Positions 1 through 6,092 of a stretch of DNA of 6,512 bases are shown piece after piece. The position numbers and the translations under genes are program-made. Position 1 is the first letter of the stretch; the number at the start of each line of letters is the position of its first letter. Where the stretch lies: positions 1-6,512 of the forward strand of contig PWKX01000147.1 in NCBI GenBank assembly GCA_003559585.1. Reading direction: 5' to 3'. Source of the stretch: Mollicutes bacterium. Its GTDB lineage: Bacteria; Bacillota_I; Bacilli_A; Izemoplasmatales; Izemoplasmataceae. A model generated the notes under the pieces. The model was given only the letters and a program-made list of their open reading frames with translations. It was not told where the DNA came from and searched no databases.

Positions 1-17
1 AATAATATTTTTTTCAT
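1..17 (-). CDS. 5' end of an unidentified minus-strand gene (partial)
   Basis: Only the first five codons and two bases of the sixth are inside the window. They read Met-Lys-Lys-Ile-Leu, starting from an ATG whose complement is at 15-17. The call rests on the ribosome binding site AAGGAGG (complement of 25-31), placed 7 bases before the ATG, which is near ideal. The two lysines followed by hydrophobic residues would suit a signal peptide or lipoprotein start, but also many cytoplasmic proteins, so no function can be given. The gene is in the same direction as rnj, but the rnj terminator lies between them, so it probably has its own promoter. Confidence 0.7.
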
Positions 18-24
18 GGTGGTG

Positions 25-31
25 CCTCCTT
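25..31 (-). promoter_or_regulatory. Strong Shine-Dalgarno for the gene leaving the left edge
   Basis: On the minus strand this reads AAGGAGG, fully complementary to the anti-Shine-Dalgarno of 16S rRNA. It lies 7 bases before the ATG at 17. It is the main evidence that a real gene starts here although only 17 bases of it are present. Confidence 0.75.
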
Positions 32-51
32 AGTATTTTTTTCTTTCACTG

Positions 52-57
52 AGTATA
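52..57 (-). promoter_or_regulatory. Possible -10 element for the left-edge gene
   Basis: The minus strand reads TATACT, five of six bases of the -10 consensus. It would start transcription near 45 and give a leader of about 28 bases. At a 17-base spacing the -35 hexamer would be CAACAA, a poor match, so the call is weak. Just upstream on the minus strand lies the small repeat ACGTT-CAA-ACGTT (plus 57-69), which could be chance or an operator half-site. The rest of the spacer 32-121 is A/T-rich with homopolymer runs and shows nothing else. Confidence 0.3.
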
Positions 58-121
58 CGTTCAAACGTTGGTTTTTGTTGGGAATATTTTTATCTTTTTT
101 TTCTTGATGAGATATTTTCAT

Positions 122-152
122 AAAAAAAAGAATGCCTACGATGTAGACATTC
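122..152 (-). terminator. Intrinsic terminator of rnj
   Basis: On the minus strand GAATGTCTAC, loop ATC, GTAGGCATTC forms a 10-bp stem with one U-G pair. It is followed directly by eight T residues (the A run at plus 122-129). It begins 6 bases after the rnj stop codon. The plus-strand side of the hairpin (after 152) has no T tract, so it should stop only leftward transcription. This is a textbook Rho-independent terminator and insulates the gene at the left edge from rnj. Confidence 0.92.
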
Positions 153-158
153 CTTATA

Positions 159-1838
159 TTAAACCAATTTAACAACGGGTAAAATCATGGGGTTACGCTC
201 AGTTTTAGAAACAATAAAATCATTTAACAATCTAATCAGATCTCTTTTAATGATGCCGACGTTGATGTTGTCAAACTTATCTAATATTTTTTGGATGTGG
301 GCGTCGACTTTATTAGAAATCGCTTCAGTTAAGGCGGTATGTTCTTTCATATATACAAAGCCTCTAGAAATGATGACGGTATTGCCTATCAATGTTTTTG
401 TTTTTTCATCGATGGTCACAATCGCACTTAATAACCCTTCTTCACTTAAGATCTTACGGTCTTTTAAGACGACTTGGCCAATATCGCCAATGCCCTTACC
501 ATCGATATACACACTATCAGCTTTAATCTTACCCGCAATGCGGGCTTTGTGTTGAGTTAAGGCTAGCACATCACCGTTATCCATCACAAAGTTATGATCT
601 TTTTTAACACCCGTTCGCTCAGCGGTTTTCGCATGAATTTTTAACATGCGGTGTTCACCGTGAATCGGCATGAAAAATTTTGGTTTCATGAGTTTTAACA
701 TCAGTTTTAACTCTTCATTTCCACCGTGCCCACTGGTGTGGGTATCTGTCAAAGGTGAATGCGTGATGACATTTGCATCCCGTTTAAAAAGTTGGTTGAT
801 GGTTTTATTGATGCCTGCTTGATTACCTGGGATTGGCGATGAAGAGAAGATGACCGTATCACCAGGTTGAATTTTGATTTGTCGGTGGGTCCCAGCGGCG
901 ATTCTAGATAAAGCCGCAAATGGTTCTCCTTGCGAACCCGTGGATAAGATTGTAATCTCATGTGGTGCGAAATGTCTTAAGGCACGCCCACCAACAAACG
1001 TTCCGTGTGGGGCTTTGATGTAGCCTAAAGATTGTCCGACTTCCACAGTTCTTTCCATACTACGACCAAACACCGCAACTTTACGGTTGGTTGCAATGGA
1101 GGCTTCAATGATTTGTTGGACGCGGTGAATGTTTGAGGCAAAGGTTGCCACCACCGCACGCCCTTCAATGTTGGCGAAAATGTCTTTTAAGTTTTCACTA
1201 ACGGTGCTTTCACTTTTCGTAAAAGCATCAACCTCAGCGCCGGTTGAGTCTGAGAGCAGACATAGCACACCTTCATGACCAAGTCTTGCCATTTTAGCAT
1301 AATCAGCATCTTTGCCCGTTGGGGTGAAGTCAAATTTAAAATCACCGGTATGAACAATTTTACCTTGTGGGGTTTTCACCACCACACCAAAGGAATCTGG
1401 AATGGAGTGATTGGTTCTGAAAAACGACACACTTAAATGATTAAAACGAATGATATCATTTTCAAAAAATTCAAGCATGTTATACTTGATGCCGCGATGT
1501 TCTTCCATTTTGTTGTTAATGAGGCCTGCGGCAAGCCCGTTTGCATAAATTTTTGGTATCTTTACATGACGCAAAAGCCAGGGAATACCACCAATATGAT
1601 CTTCATGACCATGGGTAATCACCAGCGCTTTAATTTTATCCTGGTTTTCAATAAGATAGGAATAATCAGGGATGACATAATCAATACCCAGTAATGAATC
1701 ATCTGGGAACATCACACCTGCATCAATGATGATAATCTCATCTTGATATTCCACGCAATACATGTTTTTTCCTACTTCACCAAGACCGCCCAATGCAAAA
1801 ACACCAACTTCATGTTTTTTCAAAAAAAGATTTTGCAT
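159..1838 (-). CDS. rnj: Ribonuclease J (metallo-beta-lactamase/beta-CASP RNase)
   Basis: This encodes a 559-residue RNase J, a zinc-dependent cytoplasmic enzyme with 5'-3' exonuclease and endonuclease activity in mRNA decay and rRNA processing. Bacillus RNase J1 has 555 residues. Visible motifs are HGHEDH at residues 76-81 (motif 2 metal ligands), His144 in NHSIPD, Asp166 in HTGDFK, SGHGG at 369-373 and PIHGEHR at 391-397. The beta-lactamase fold is split by a beta-CASP domain at about 210-365, and a C-terminal domain occupies about 450-559. All expected metal ligands are present, so it should be active. The frame is open to an upstream ATG at 1868, but I choose 1838: AGGAGG sits 7 bases before it, whereas 1868 has no such site and lies at the predicted transcription start. 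Whether it corresponds to J1 or J2 cannot be told; the generic symbol is used. Confidence 0.96.
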   Translation of the reverse strand: MQNLFLKKHEVGVFALGGLGEVGKNMYCVEYQDEIIIIDAGVMFPDDSLLGIDYVIPDYSYLIENQDKIKALVITHGHEDHIGGIPWLLRHVKIPKIYANGLAAGLINNKMEEHRGIKYNMLEFFENDIIRFNHLSVSFFRTNHSIPDSFGVVVKTPQGKIVHTGDFKFDFTPTGKDADYAKMARLGHEGVLCLLSDSTGAEVDAFTKSESTVSENLKDIFANIEGRAVVATFASNIHRVQQIIEASIATNRKVAVFGRSMERTVEVGQSLGYIKAPHGTFVGGRALRHFAPHEITILSTGSQGEPFAALSRIAAGTHRQIKIQPGDTVIFSSSPIPGNQAGINKTINQLFKRDANVITHSPLTDTHTSGHGGNEELKLMLKLMKPKFFMPIHGEHRMLKIHAKTAERTGVKKDHNFVMDNGDVLALTQHKARIAGKIKADSVYIDGKGIGDIGQVVLKDRKILSEEGLLSAIVTIDEKTKTLIGNTVIISRGFVYMKEHTALTEAISNKVDAHIQKILDKFDNINVGIIKRDLIRLLNDFIVSKTERNPMILPVVKLV

Positions 1839-1845
1839 GAGTTGT

Positions 1846-1851
1846 CCTCCT
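1846..1851 (-). promoter_or_regulatory. Shine-Dalgarno that fixes the rnj start at 1838
   Basis: The minus strand reads AGGAGG, ending 7 bases before the ATG at 1838. It lies inside the reading frame that would extend to 1868, so it argues against the ten-residue longer protein. The extension contains Gly-Gly from the site itself, a common sign of an over-long start. Confidence 0.88.
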
Positions 1852-1876
1852 AAATCGTATCGATTCAACTTAACCT

Positions 1877-1905
1877 ATTATAGCTTATTTCGAGCGATAA
1901 ATAAA
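1877..1905 (-). promoter_or_regulatory. Promoter of rnj
   Basis: A perfect TATAAT lies on the minus strand (complement of 1877-1882). At 17 bases the -35 hexamer is TTTATT (complement of 1900-1905), a weak match. Transcription would begin near 1870, giving a leader of about 32 bases that carries the AGGAGG site. This position also makes the upstream ATG at 1868 unlikely as a start. Confidence 0.6.
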
Positions 1906-1922
1906 TGCATATGTGTTATAAT
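1894..1922 (+). promoter_or_regulatory. Extended -10 promoter of the HAD-priA-fmt operon
   Basis: TGTTATAAT at 1914-1922 is a perfect -10 hexamer with the TGn extension. The -35 position 17 bases upstream is GCGATA at 1894-1899, matching only three of six consensus bases. The extended -10 would compensate. Transcription should start near 1929, so the leader would be only about a dozen bases. The -35 region abuts that of the divergent rnj promoter. Confidence 0.6.
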
Positions 1923-1928
1923 TTTTAT

Positions 1929-1936
1929 AAAGGTGA
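1929..1936 (+). promoter_or_regulatory. Shine-Dalgarno deciding the HAD gene start
   Basis: AAAGGTGA pairs with the GGTGA part of the extended Shine-Dalgarno sequence and ends 5 bases before ATG 1942. An in-frame ATG at 1936 overlaps this site and so is disfavoured. The frame is also open further upstream to 1762, but that would run through the promoter and the start of rnj. Confidence 0.65.
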
Positions 1937-1941
1937 TGCTT

Positions 1942-2727
1942 ATGAGAAAAAAGTATATCATATTTTTTGATATTGACCAAACGCTTTATGATCCTGAAAA
2001 TAGATGTGTCCCCACCTCTAGCATCAACGCCATTAAAAAGTTGCATCAGCGTCAGGATACTTTTATCGTCATCGCAACTGGTCGTGCCCCATACATGCTT
2101 GATATCATTGATGACATCAAGCCTTTTATTGATATGTATGTGACGATTAATGGTCAATATATTTATGATGAAAAACGCATCATTCATGATGAACCGATGC
2201 CACAAGCGGTGGTTGGTATCATCAAATCGGTGTTCATCAAGCATGATCTACATTATGGGTTCATTGGCCGACAAACACAAGCGATTAGTGTTTTAGATGA
2301 TTATGCAAGGTGTATGTTTAACGAACAAAACTTACCCTTTCCAGTTGAAGACGCTCAGTTTGATGTAGAACACGCTGTGTATCAAATGTGGGCATTTGCC
2401 AAAGATGACATCAAAGATAAAATCAGTGATGCATTACCTGATTTAGCGGTTGTACCGTGGTTATCAGATGGCTTTGATGTGATTGAAAAACATAAAAGTA
2501 AAAAAGAAGGTGTGCTTAAAGTGCTTAGGCATTTAAACATACCACTTAAACATGCCTACGCTTTTGGTGATGGGCATAACGATAAAGAGATGTTGTCGGT
2601 GATTCCGCATTCCTTTGCGATGGGTAACGCCACAAAAACAGTCAAAGCGACAGCCACCTATCAAACCAGTGCCTACAACGAAAAAGGCATCGAACAAGCC
2701 TTAAAACGGCTCGGCTTCATAGATTGA
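1942..2727 (+). CDS. Cof-type HAD-superfamily phosphatase, substrate unknown
   Basis: This encodes 261 residues, the usual length for Cof/YidA-like HAD hydrolases (family IIB). These are cytoplasmic magnesium-dependent phosphatases of sugar phosphates, flavin mononucleotide and similar small molecules. Motif I is DIDQT with nucleophile Asp10 and acid/base Asp12. Motif II is ATGR with Thr46. Motif III is most likely Lys188 in KSKKEG. Motif IV is GDGHND with Asp210 and Asp214. Residues of about 75-185 between motifs II and III form the C2-type cap that sets specificity. All catalytic residues are present. The gene ends in TGA, which shows that UGA is a stop in this organism. It is the first gene of the operon with priA and fmt, with 10 bp to priA. 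That linkage does not reveal the substrate, so no gene symbol is given. Confidence 0.92.
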   Translation: MRKKYIIFFDIDQTLYDPENRCVPTSSINAIKKLHQRQDTFIVIATGRAPYMLDIIDDIKPFIDMYVTINGQYIYDEKRIIHDEPMPQAVVGIIKSVFIKHDLHYGFIGRQTQAISVLDDYARCMFNEQNLPFPVEDAQFDVEHAVYQMWAFAKDDIKDKISDALPDLAVVPWLSDGFDVIEKHKSKKEGVLKVLRHLNIPLKHAYAFGDGHNDKEMLSVIPHSFAMGNATKTVKATATYQTSAYNEKGIEQALKRLGFID

Positions 2728-2732
2728 GAGGA
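2726..2732 (+). promoter_or_regulatory. priA ribosome binding site overlapping the HAD stop codon
   Basis: GAGAGGA begins within the TGA stop of the preceding gene (2725-2727) and ends 5 bases before the priA ATG. A ribosome terminating on the HAD gene would be placed directly on this site, so translational coupling is likely. The match to consensus is moderate. Confidence 0.65.
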
Positions 2733-2737
2733 CGACC

Positions 2738-5071
2738 ATGATTGCACATGTACTCATAGACATTAAACACCACGCAGTGGATCAAAGCTTTGATTATCTC
2801 GTACCAAAGCACCTTGAGCACACGCTAAAAAAAGGCATGCGCATTAAGGTGCCTTTTGGCACGCAAACCATCACTGGTGTCATCATTGATTTTGCCAAGA
2901 CGAGTGATATCACTTCGTTAAAGGTCGTTAAAGACAGTTTTGATGGGTTTGTTTTATTTGACGATGAACGTTTAAACCTAAGCCAATCATTGGCCCATAA
3001 GTATCACTACCCACGCATCTCTTATCTAAATGCGATGTTGCCAAGTGCGCTTCATTTATCATACGCCACAGCATATGAAGTGCTCGATAAATCTCGCCTG
3101 CCTCACCGTCTACAAGGCTATTTTGAGCATACCACAACCATCCATCAAACAGCAGTCGAACCTAAAGATTTAACACATATCAAACAAGCCATTGATGATG
3201 GTTTAATCCACGCCAAACCCCGCATCAAACAATCAGCAAAAGCAAAAACCATCACCATGATGCGTTTGGTTGCCTTAAAACCTGTTAAAGGACCGGCCCA
3301 ACAAAAACTGATCAACACCCTAAAAGCCTTAGGGTCTCAGGCCGATAAAAAAACCTTGTTAGAAAAGGCCGCTGTTAGTGAAGGCCCACTGCAGACACTG
3401 ATTAAAAATGGACTCATCAAAAAGGAAGAAACCGAAGTGTACCGCCAGTTAGAAAGCATGTTTAAAGAAACCGATAAACCCATTGAGTTAAACGACGAAC
3501 AAACCGCTGCACTTAAAACGATTCAAGCGTCATTTAATGAAGGTAAAACCTTTTTATTACACGGGGTGATGGCCAGCGGAAAAACCGAGGTTTATATCAA
3601 GTTAATCAAAGCCTTAACACCTGGTCAACAAGCGCTTGTGCTTTTACCTGAAATCGCCTTAACCCCAAAACTGTTATCACGGTTTAAAGCGGCTTTAAAC
3701 GAGCCTGTGGCCGTCTATCACTCAGGGCTAAGCGTAGGAGAACAATACGATGAATGGCGCCGTATCTTAAGAGAAGAGGTCCGGGTGGTGATTGGCACAA
3801 GAAGCGCCATTTTTTCACCGCTTAAAAACATCGGATTGATCATCATCGATGAAGAACAAAGTGAAACCTATATCCAACAAGACCATCCTGAATATGATGC
3901 GGTTGATGTGGCACAATTACGCTGTGAACATCATCAATGTCCCTTAGTTCTTGGCTCAGCCACACCATCTGTGAAGCGCTATTATCAAAGCGTTCAAGGA
4001 CAGATTACCCGCATCACCTTAAACAAACGCCCCATCAGCATATCGCCACCAACGATTCACATCATCGACATGAAGGCATCGTTTAAACAGGGCAACAAAG
4101 GGTTTTTATCAAATGAACTGAAAACCGCCATACAAACAAGGTTAGCCAACCACGAAAAAACATTATTGATGATCAATCGCCGTGGTCATAGTTGGTTTGT
4201 CTTATGTCGTGATTGTGGGGCGCGTGCTTTATGTCAAAACTGCCATATTTCTTTAAGCTATCACCAAACGACCAACACGTTGCACTGCCATCACTGCGGC
4301 CATAAAGAAACATTTACAGGCATTTGCCAAACGTGTGGGTCCCACCGCATCAGACACATGGGGCTTGGCACTGAACGCGTTGAACAGATGCTAAAGGATA
4401 CCTTTAAAGAAGCACGCGTGTTAAGAATGGATAAAGATACCACCACCAAAAAAAGTGCCCACGAACACATCTTATATGAATTTGAAACAAGCGGTGATAT
4501 TTTAGTTGGCACTCAGATGATATCTAAGGGTTTGGATTTTGATGATGTGACTTTAGTCGGTGTTTTATCAGCGGACATGGGTTTATTTGTGCCCAGTCAT
4601 TATGCTGAGAGTGAAACGTTTTCCCTTTTACTACAAATCGCTGGACGCTCAGGTAGACGCGACACAAAGGGTGATGTTTACATTCAAGCTTATCAAGCCG
4701 ATCATCCAGTGTTAGATGCGGTGGCGGCTCAAGACTATCAGCGGTTTTATGAACGTGACATTCGTTATAGAAAACTTACCAAAACCGAACCGTTTTACGC
4801 GTTAAGTTTAATTATCATTAAAAACAAAGATGAAAATAAAGCGATGGTAACTGCCATGAAAATGGCCACCGCATTAAAACGTGCCTTAAAAAAAGATGTG
4901 ATTGGCCCAGCTGATTACGCGTATAAAAAAATCAATCAATATTATCAAAAACAAATCATCATCAGACACCAAAAAGAGTCAAAAGTCTATGATTTATTAA
5001 ACCGACTTAAAAAAACATATTTTAAAGATGGGACCATCATAACCATCACACATAACCCCAGACAATTTTAG
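2738..5071 (+). CDS. priA: Primosomal protein N', replication restart helicase PriA
   Basis: This encodes 777 residues, within the usual PriA range of about 730-830. PriA is a 3'-5' superfamily 2 DNA helicase that recognises stalled forks and starts replisome reloading. The order of parts is: N-terminal DNA-binding domain (about 1-100); winged-helix region (to about 240); Walker A GVMASGKT at 276-283; DEEQ at 371-374; GSATPS at 406-411; zinc-binding insertion with all eight cysteines (490, 493, 499, 502, 517, 520, 530, 533); GTQMISKGLDF at 591-601; and motif VI QIAGRSGR at 633-640. The frame is unbroken. Odd points: the family's usual DEEH box is DEEQ, the usual GVTGSGKT is GVMASGKT, and the PDFRA loop before motif VI reads PSHYA. 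The start is fixed by the ribosome binding site on the HAD stop. It is the middle gene of the operon; identity is secure, helicase strength is not. Confidence 0.96.
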   Translation: MIAHVLIDIKHHAVDQSFDYLVPKHLEHTLKKGMRIKVPFGTQTITGVIIDFAKTSDITSLKVVKDSFDGFVLFDDERLNLSQSLAHKYHYPRISYLNAMLPSALHLSYATAYEVLDKSRLPHRLQGYFEHTTTIHQTAVEPKDLTHIKQAIDDGLIHAKPRIKQSAKAKTITMMRLVALKPVKGPAQQKLINTLKALGSQADKKTLLEKAAVSEGPLQTLIKNGLIKKEETEVYRQLESMFKETDKPIELNDEQTAALKTIQASFNEGKTFLLHGVMASGKTEVYIKLIKALTPGQQALVLLPEIALTPKLLSRFKAALNEPVAVYHSGLSVGEQYDEWRRILREEVRVVIGTRSAIFSPLKNIGLIIIDEEQSETYIQQDHPEYDAVDVAQLRCEHHQCPLVLGSATPSVKRYYQSVQGQITRITLNKRPISISPPTIHIIDMKASFKQGNKGFLSNELKTAIQTRLANHEKTLLMINRRGHSWFVLCRDCGARALCQNCHISLSYHQTTNTLHCHHCGHKETFTGICQTCGSHRIRHMGLGTERVEQMLKDTFKEARVLRMDKDTTTKKSAHEHILYEFETSGDILVGTQMISKGLDFDDVTLVGVLSADMGLFVPSHYAESETFSLLLQIAGRSGRRDTKGDVYIQAYQADHPVLDAVAAQDYQRFYERDIRYRKLTKTEPFYALSLIIIKNKDENKAMVTAMKMATALKRALKKDVIGPADYAYKKINQYYQKQIIIRHQKESKVYDLLNRLKKTYFKDGTIITITHNPRQF

Positions 5072-5077
5072 GAGTGA
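5070..5077 (+). promoter_or_regulatory. fmt ribosome binding site overlapping the priA stop codon
   Basis: AGGAGTGA begins inside the TAG stop of priA (5069-5071). AGGAG ends 7 bases before ATG 5082, which is ideal spacing. The overlap implies translational coupling between priA and fmt. Confidence 0.8.
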
Positions 5078-5081
5078 GACG

Positions 5082-6011
5082 ATGACCATTATTTTTATGG
5101 GAACCCCAGCTTTTGCGGTTCCTTCACTACAAGCCATGCATGAAACCTACGGTGTTGACTTAGTCATCACCCAACCTGATAAACCGGTTGGTCGCAAAAA
5201 GAAAATGCAACCATCAGCGGTTAAAACCTACGCGGTTAAATCAAAAATTCCGCTACTACAACCACGCAAAGTCAGTGACATCAAAGCCTTTATCACCACG
5301 ATGAAACCAGATCTCATCATCACCGCTGCTTATGGTCAGTTTTTGCCGGAGAGTATTTTAAAGACCGCGCGCATTGATACGCTTAATGTTCATGGGTCAC
5401 TGTTGCCACATCTACGTGGAGGTGCCCCTATACAGCGCGCCATCGAACGCGGTGATAAACAAACCGGTGTTACGATCATGAAGATGGTTAAAAAAATGGA
5501 CGCCGGGCCAATATACGCGAAGGCTTCAACTGAGATTCATGATGATACCACCGCCTCAGCGTTATTTGAACGCCTGAGTCAATTAGGCGCTGAGTTGTTA
5601 AAAAAGACGGTGCCAAGCATTATTGATGGCTCACTGCAACCAACCCCGCAAGATGAATCACAGGTGAGTTACGCCCCTAATTTAACGCGTGAAGAAGAAG
5701 CGCTAGATTTAACCAAGCCCGCTGTTGACTTAGACCGTAAAATTAGAGCCTTTGACCAAAACCCAGGTACCCACATCACCGTTGATAATACGCGCATCAA
5801 AGTCCTAAAAGCACAGCTAATCCCGACTGATAATAGTCATAAAGCTGGTGAGGTCATCACGCATGCTAAAAGTGGCCCTGTGATTCAAACCAAACAAGAC
5901 GGCCTTCAACTATTGATGATTAAACCAGCTGGCAAACAAGCGATGTCTGCCAAAGATTATTTAAACGGTGCTGGCAGAACGCTTTTCAAAGTCGGAAAAG
6001 TGCTTGTTTAA
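5082..6011 (+). CDS. fmt: Methionyl-tRNA formyltransferase
   Basis: This encodes 309 residues, close to the 310-315 typical of Fmt. The enzyme transfers a formyl group from 10-formyl-tetrahydrofolate to Met-tRNA(fMet) for translation initiation. The start MTIIFMGTPAFA is characteristic. PDKP at 32-35 and the following basic loop match the family's tRNA-contacting region. The catalytic centre is visible as Asn102 and His104 in LNVHGSLLP, the RGGAPIQ segment at 112-118 and Asp140 in KKMDAG. The C-terminal tRNA-binding domain runs from about 205. Its usual NPWPG turn reads DQNPG at 225-229, losing the tryptophan. The gene follows priA by 10 bp as in many Firmicutes, but def (peptide deformylase), which usually lies between them, is absent. 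No terminator follows, so read-through into the next gene is possible. Confidence 0.96.
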   Translation: MTIIFMGTPAFAVPSLQAMHETYGVDLVITQPDKPVGRKKKMQPSAVKTYAVKSKIPLLQPRKVSDIKAFITTMKPDLIITAAYGQFLPESILKTARIDTLNVHGSLLPHLRGGAPIQRAIERGDKQTGVTIMKMVKKMDAGPIYAKASTEIHDDTTASALFERLSQLGAELLKKTVPSIIDGSLQPTPQDESQVSYAPNLTREEEALDLTKPAVDLDRKIRAFDQNPGTHITVDNTRIKVLKAQLIPTDNSHKAGEVITHAKSGPVIQTKQDGLQLLMIKPAGKQAMSAKDYLNGAGRTLFKVGKVLV

Positions 6012-6042
6012 ACACTTAGCGGTATAAAATTACCATAAAAGG

Positions 6043-6051
6043 TGCTATAAT
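6043..6051 (+). promoter_or_regulatory. Extended -10 promoter of the pgpA-like gene
   Basis: TGCTATAAT is a perfect -10 hexamer with the TGn extension. The -35 at 17 bases is TATAAA (6023-6028), a poor match. Transcription would start near 6058, giving a leader of about 35 bases. Small dyads surround it: GGTA-TAAAAT-TACC at 6021-6034, and ACCAT (6032-6036) with ATGGT (6054-6058) flanking the -10. They could be operator halves or chance. The gap 6012-6092 holds no terminator and no small gene that I can support. Confidence 0.6.
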
Positions 6052-6076
6052 ATATGGTTAGATACCCTTAAACAGT

Positions 6077-6083
6077 AAAGGAG
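6077..6083 (+). promoter_or_regulatory. Shine-Dalgarno of the pgpA-like gene
   Basis: AAAGGAG ends 9 bases before ATG 6093. There is no other in-frame start with comparable support nearby, so it settles the start. Confidence 0.8.
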
Positions 6084-6092
6084 CTAAAATCG

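Noticed and set aside
57..69. ACGTT-CAA-ACGTT repeat as an integration or operator site
   Set aside because: Two five-base copies in A/T-rich spacer are easily chance, and no integrase or second site is nearby.
32..121. Small RNA or riboswitch in the A/T-rich spacer at the left
   Set aside because: I found no stable stem or recognisable conserved core, only homopolymer-rich sequence and a weak -10 candidate.
187..555. Plus-strand open frame opposite the 3' part of rnj
   Set aside because: It is antisense to well-conserved RNase J sequence, has no credible ribosome binding site, and the product has no recognisable motif.
1437..1694. Plus-strand open frame opposite the 5' part of rnj
   Set aside because: It lies across the metal-binding motifs of RNase J and is a shadow of that coding constraint.
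1762..1941. Upstream extension of the HAD reading frame by 60 codons
   Set aside because: It would overlap the start of rnj and its promoter on the other strand, has no ribosome binding site at its beginning, and its residues do not look like HAD sequence. The DIDQT motif falls at the normal distance from ATG 1942.
3346..3353. Run of seven A in priA as a possible frameshift site
   Set aside because: The zero frame continues intact on both sides with PriA-like sequence, and there is no stop or downstream structure that would call for slippage.
6018..6040. Possible terminator after fmt
   Set aside because: The only hairpin is a 4-bp GGTA/TACC stem with no T tract, which is too weak.
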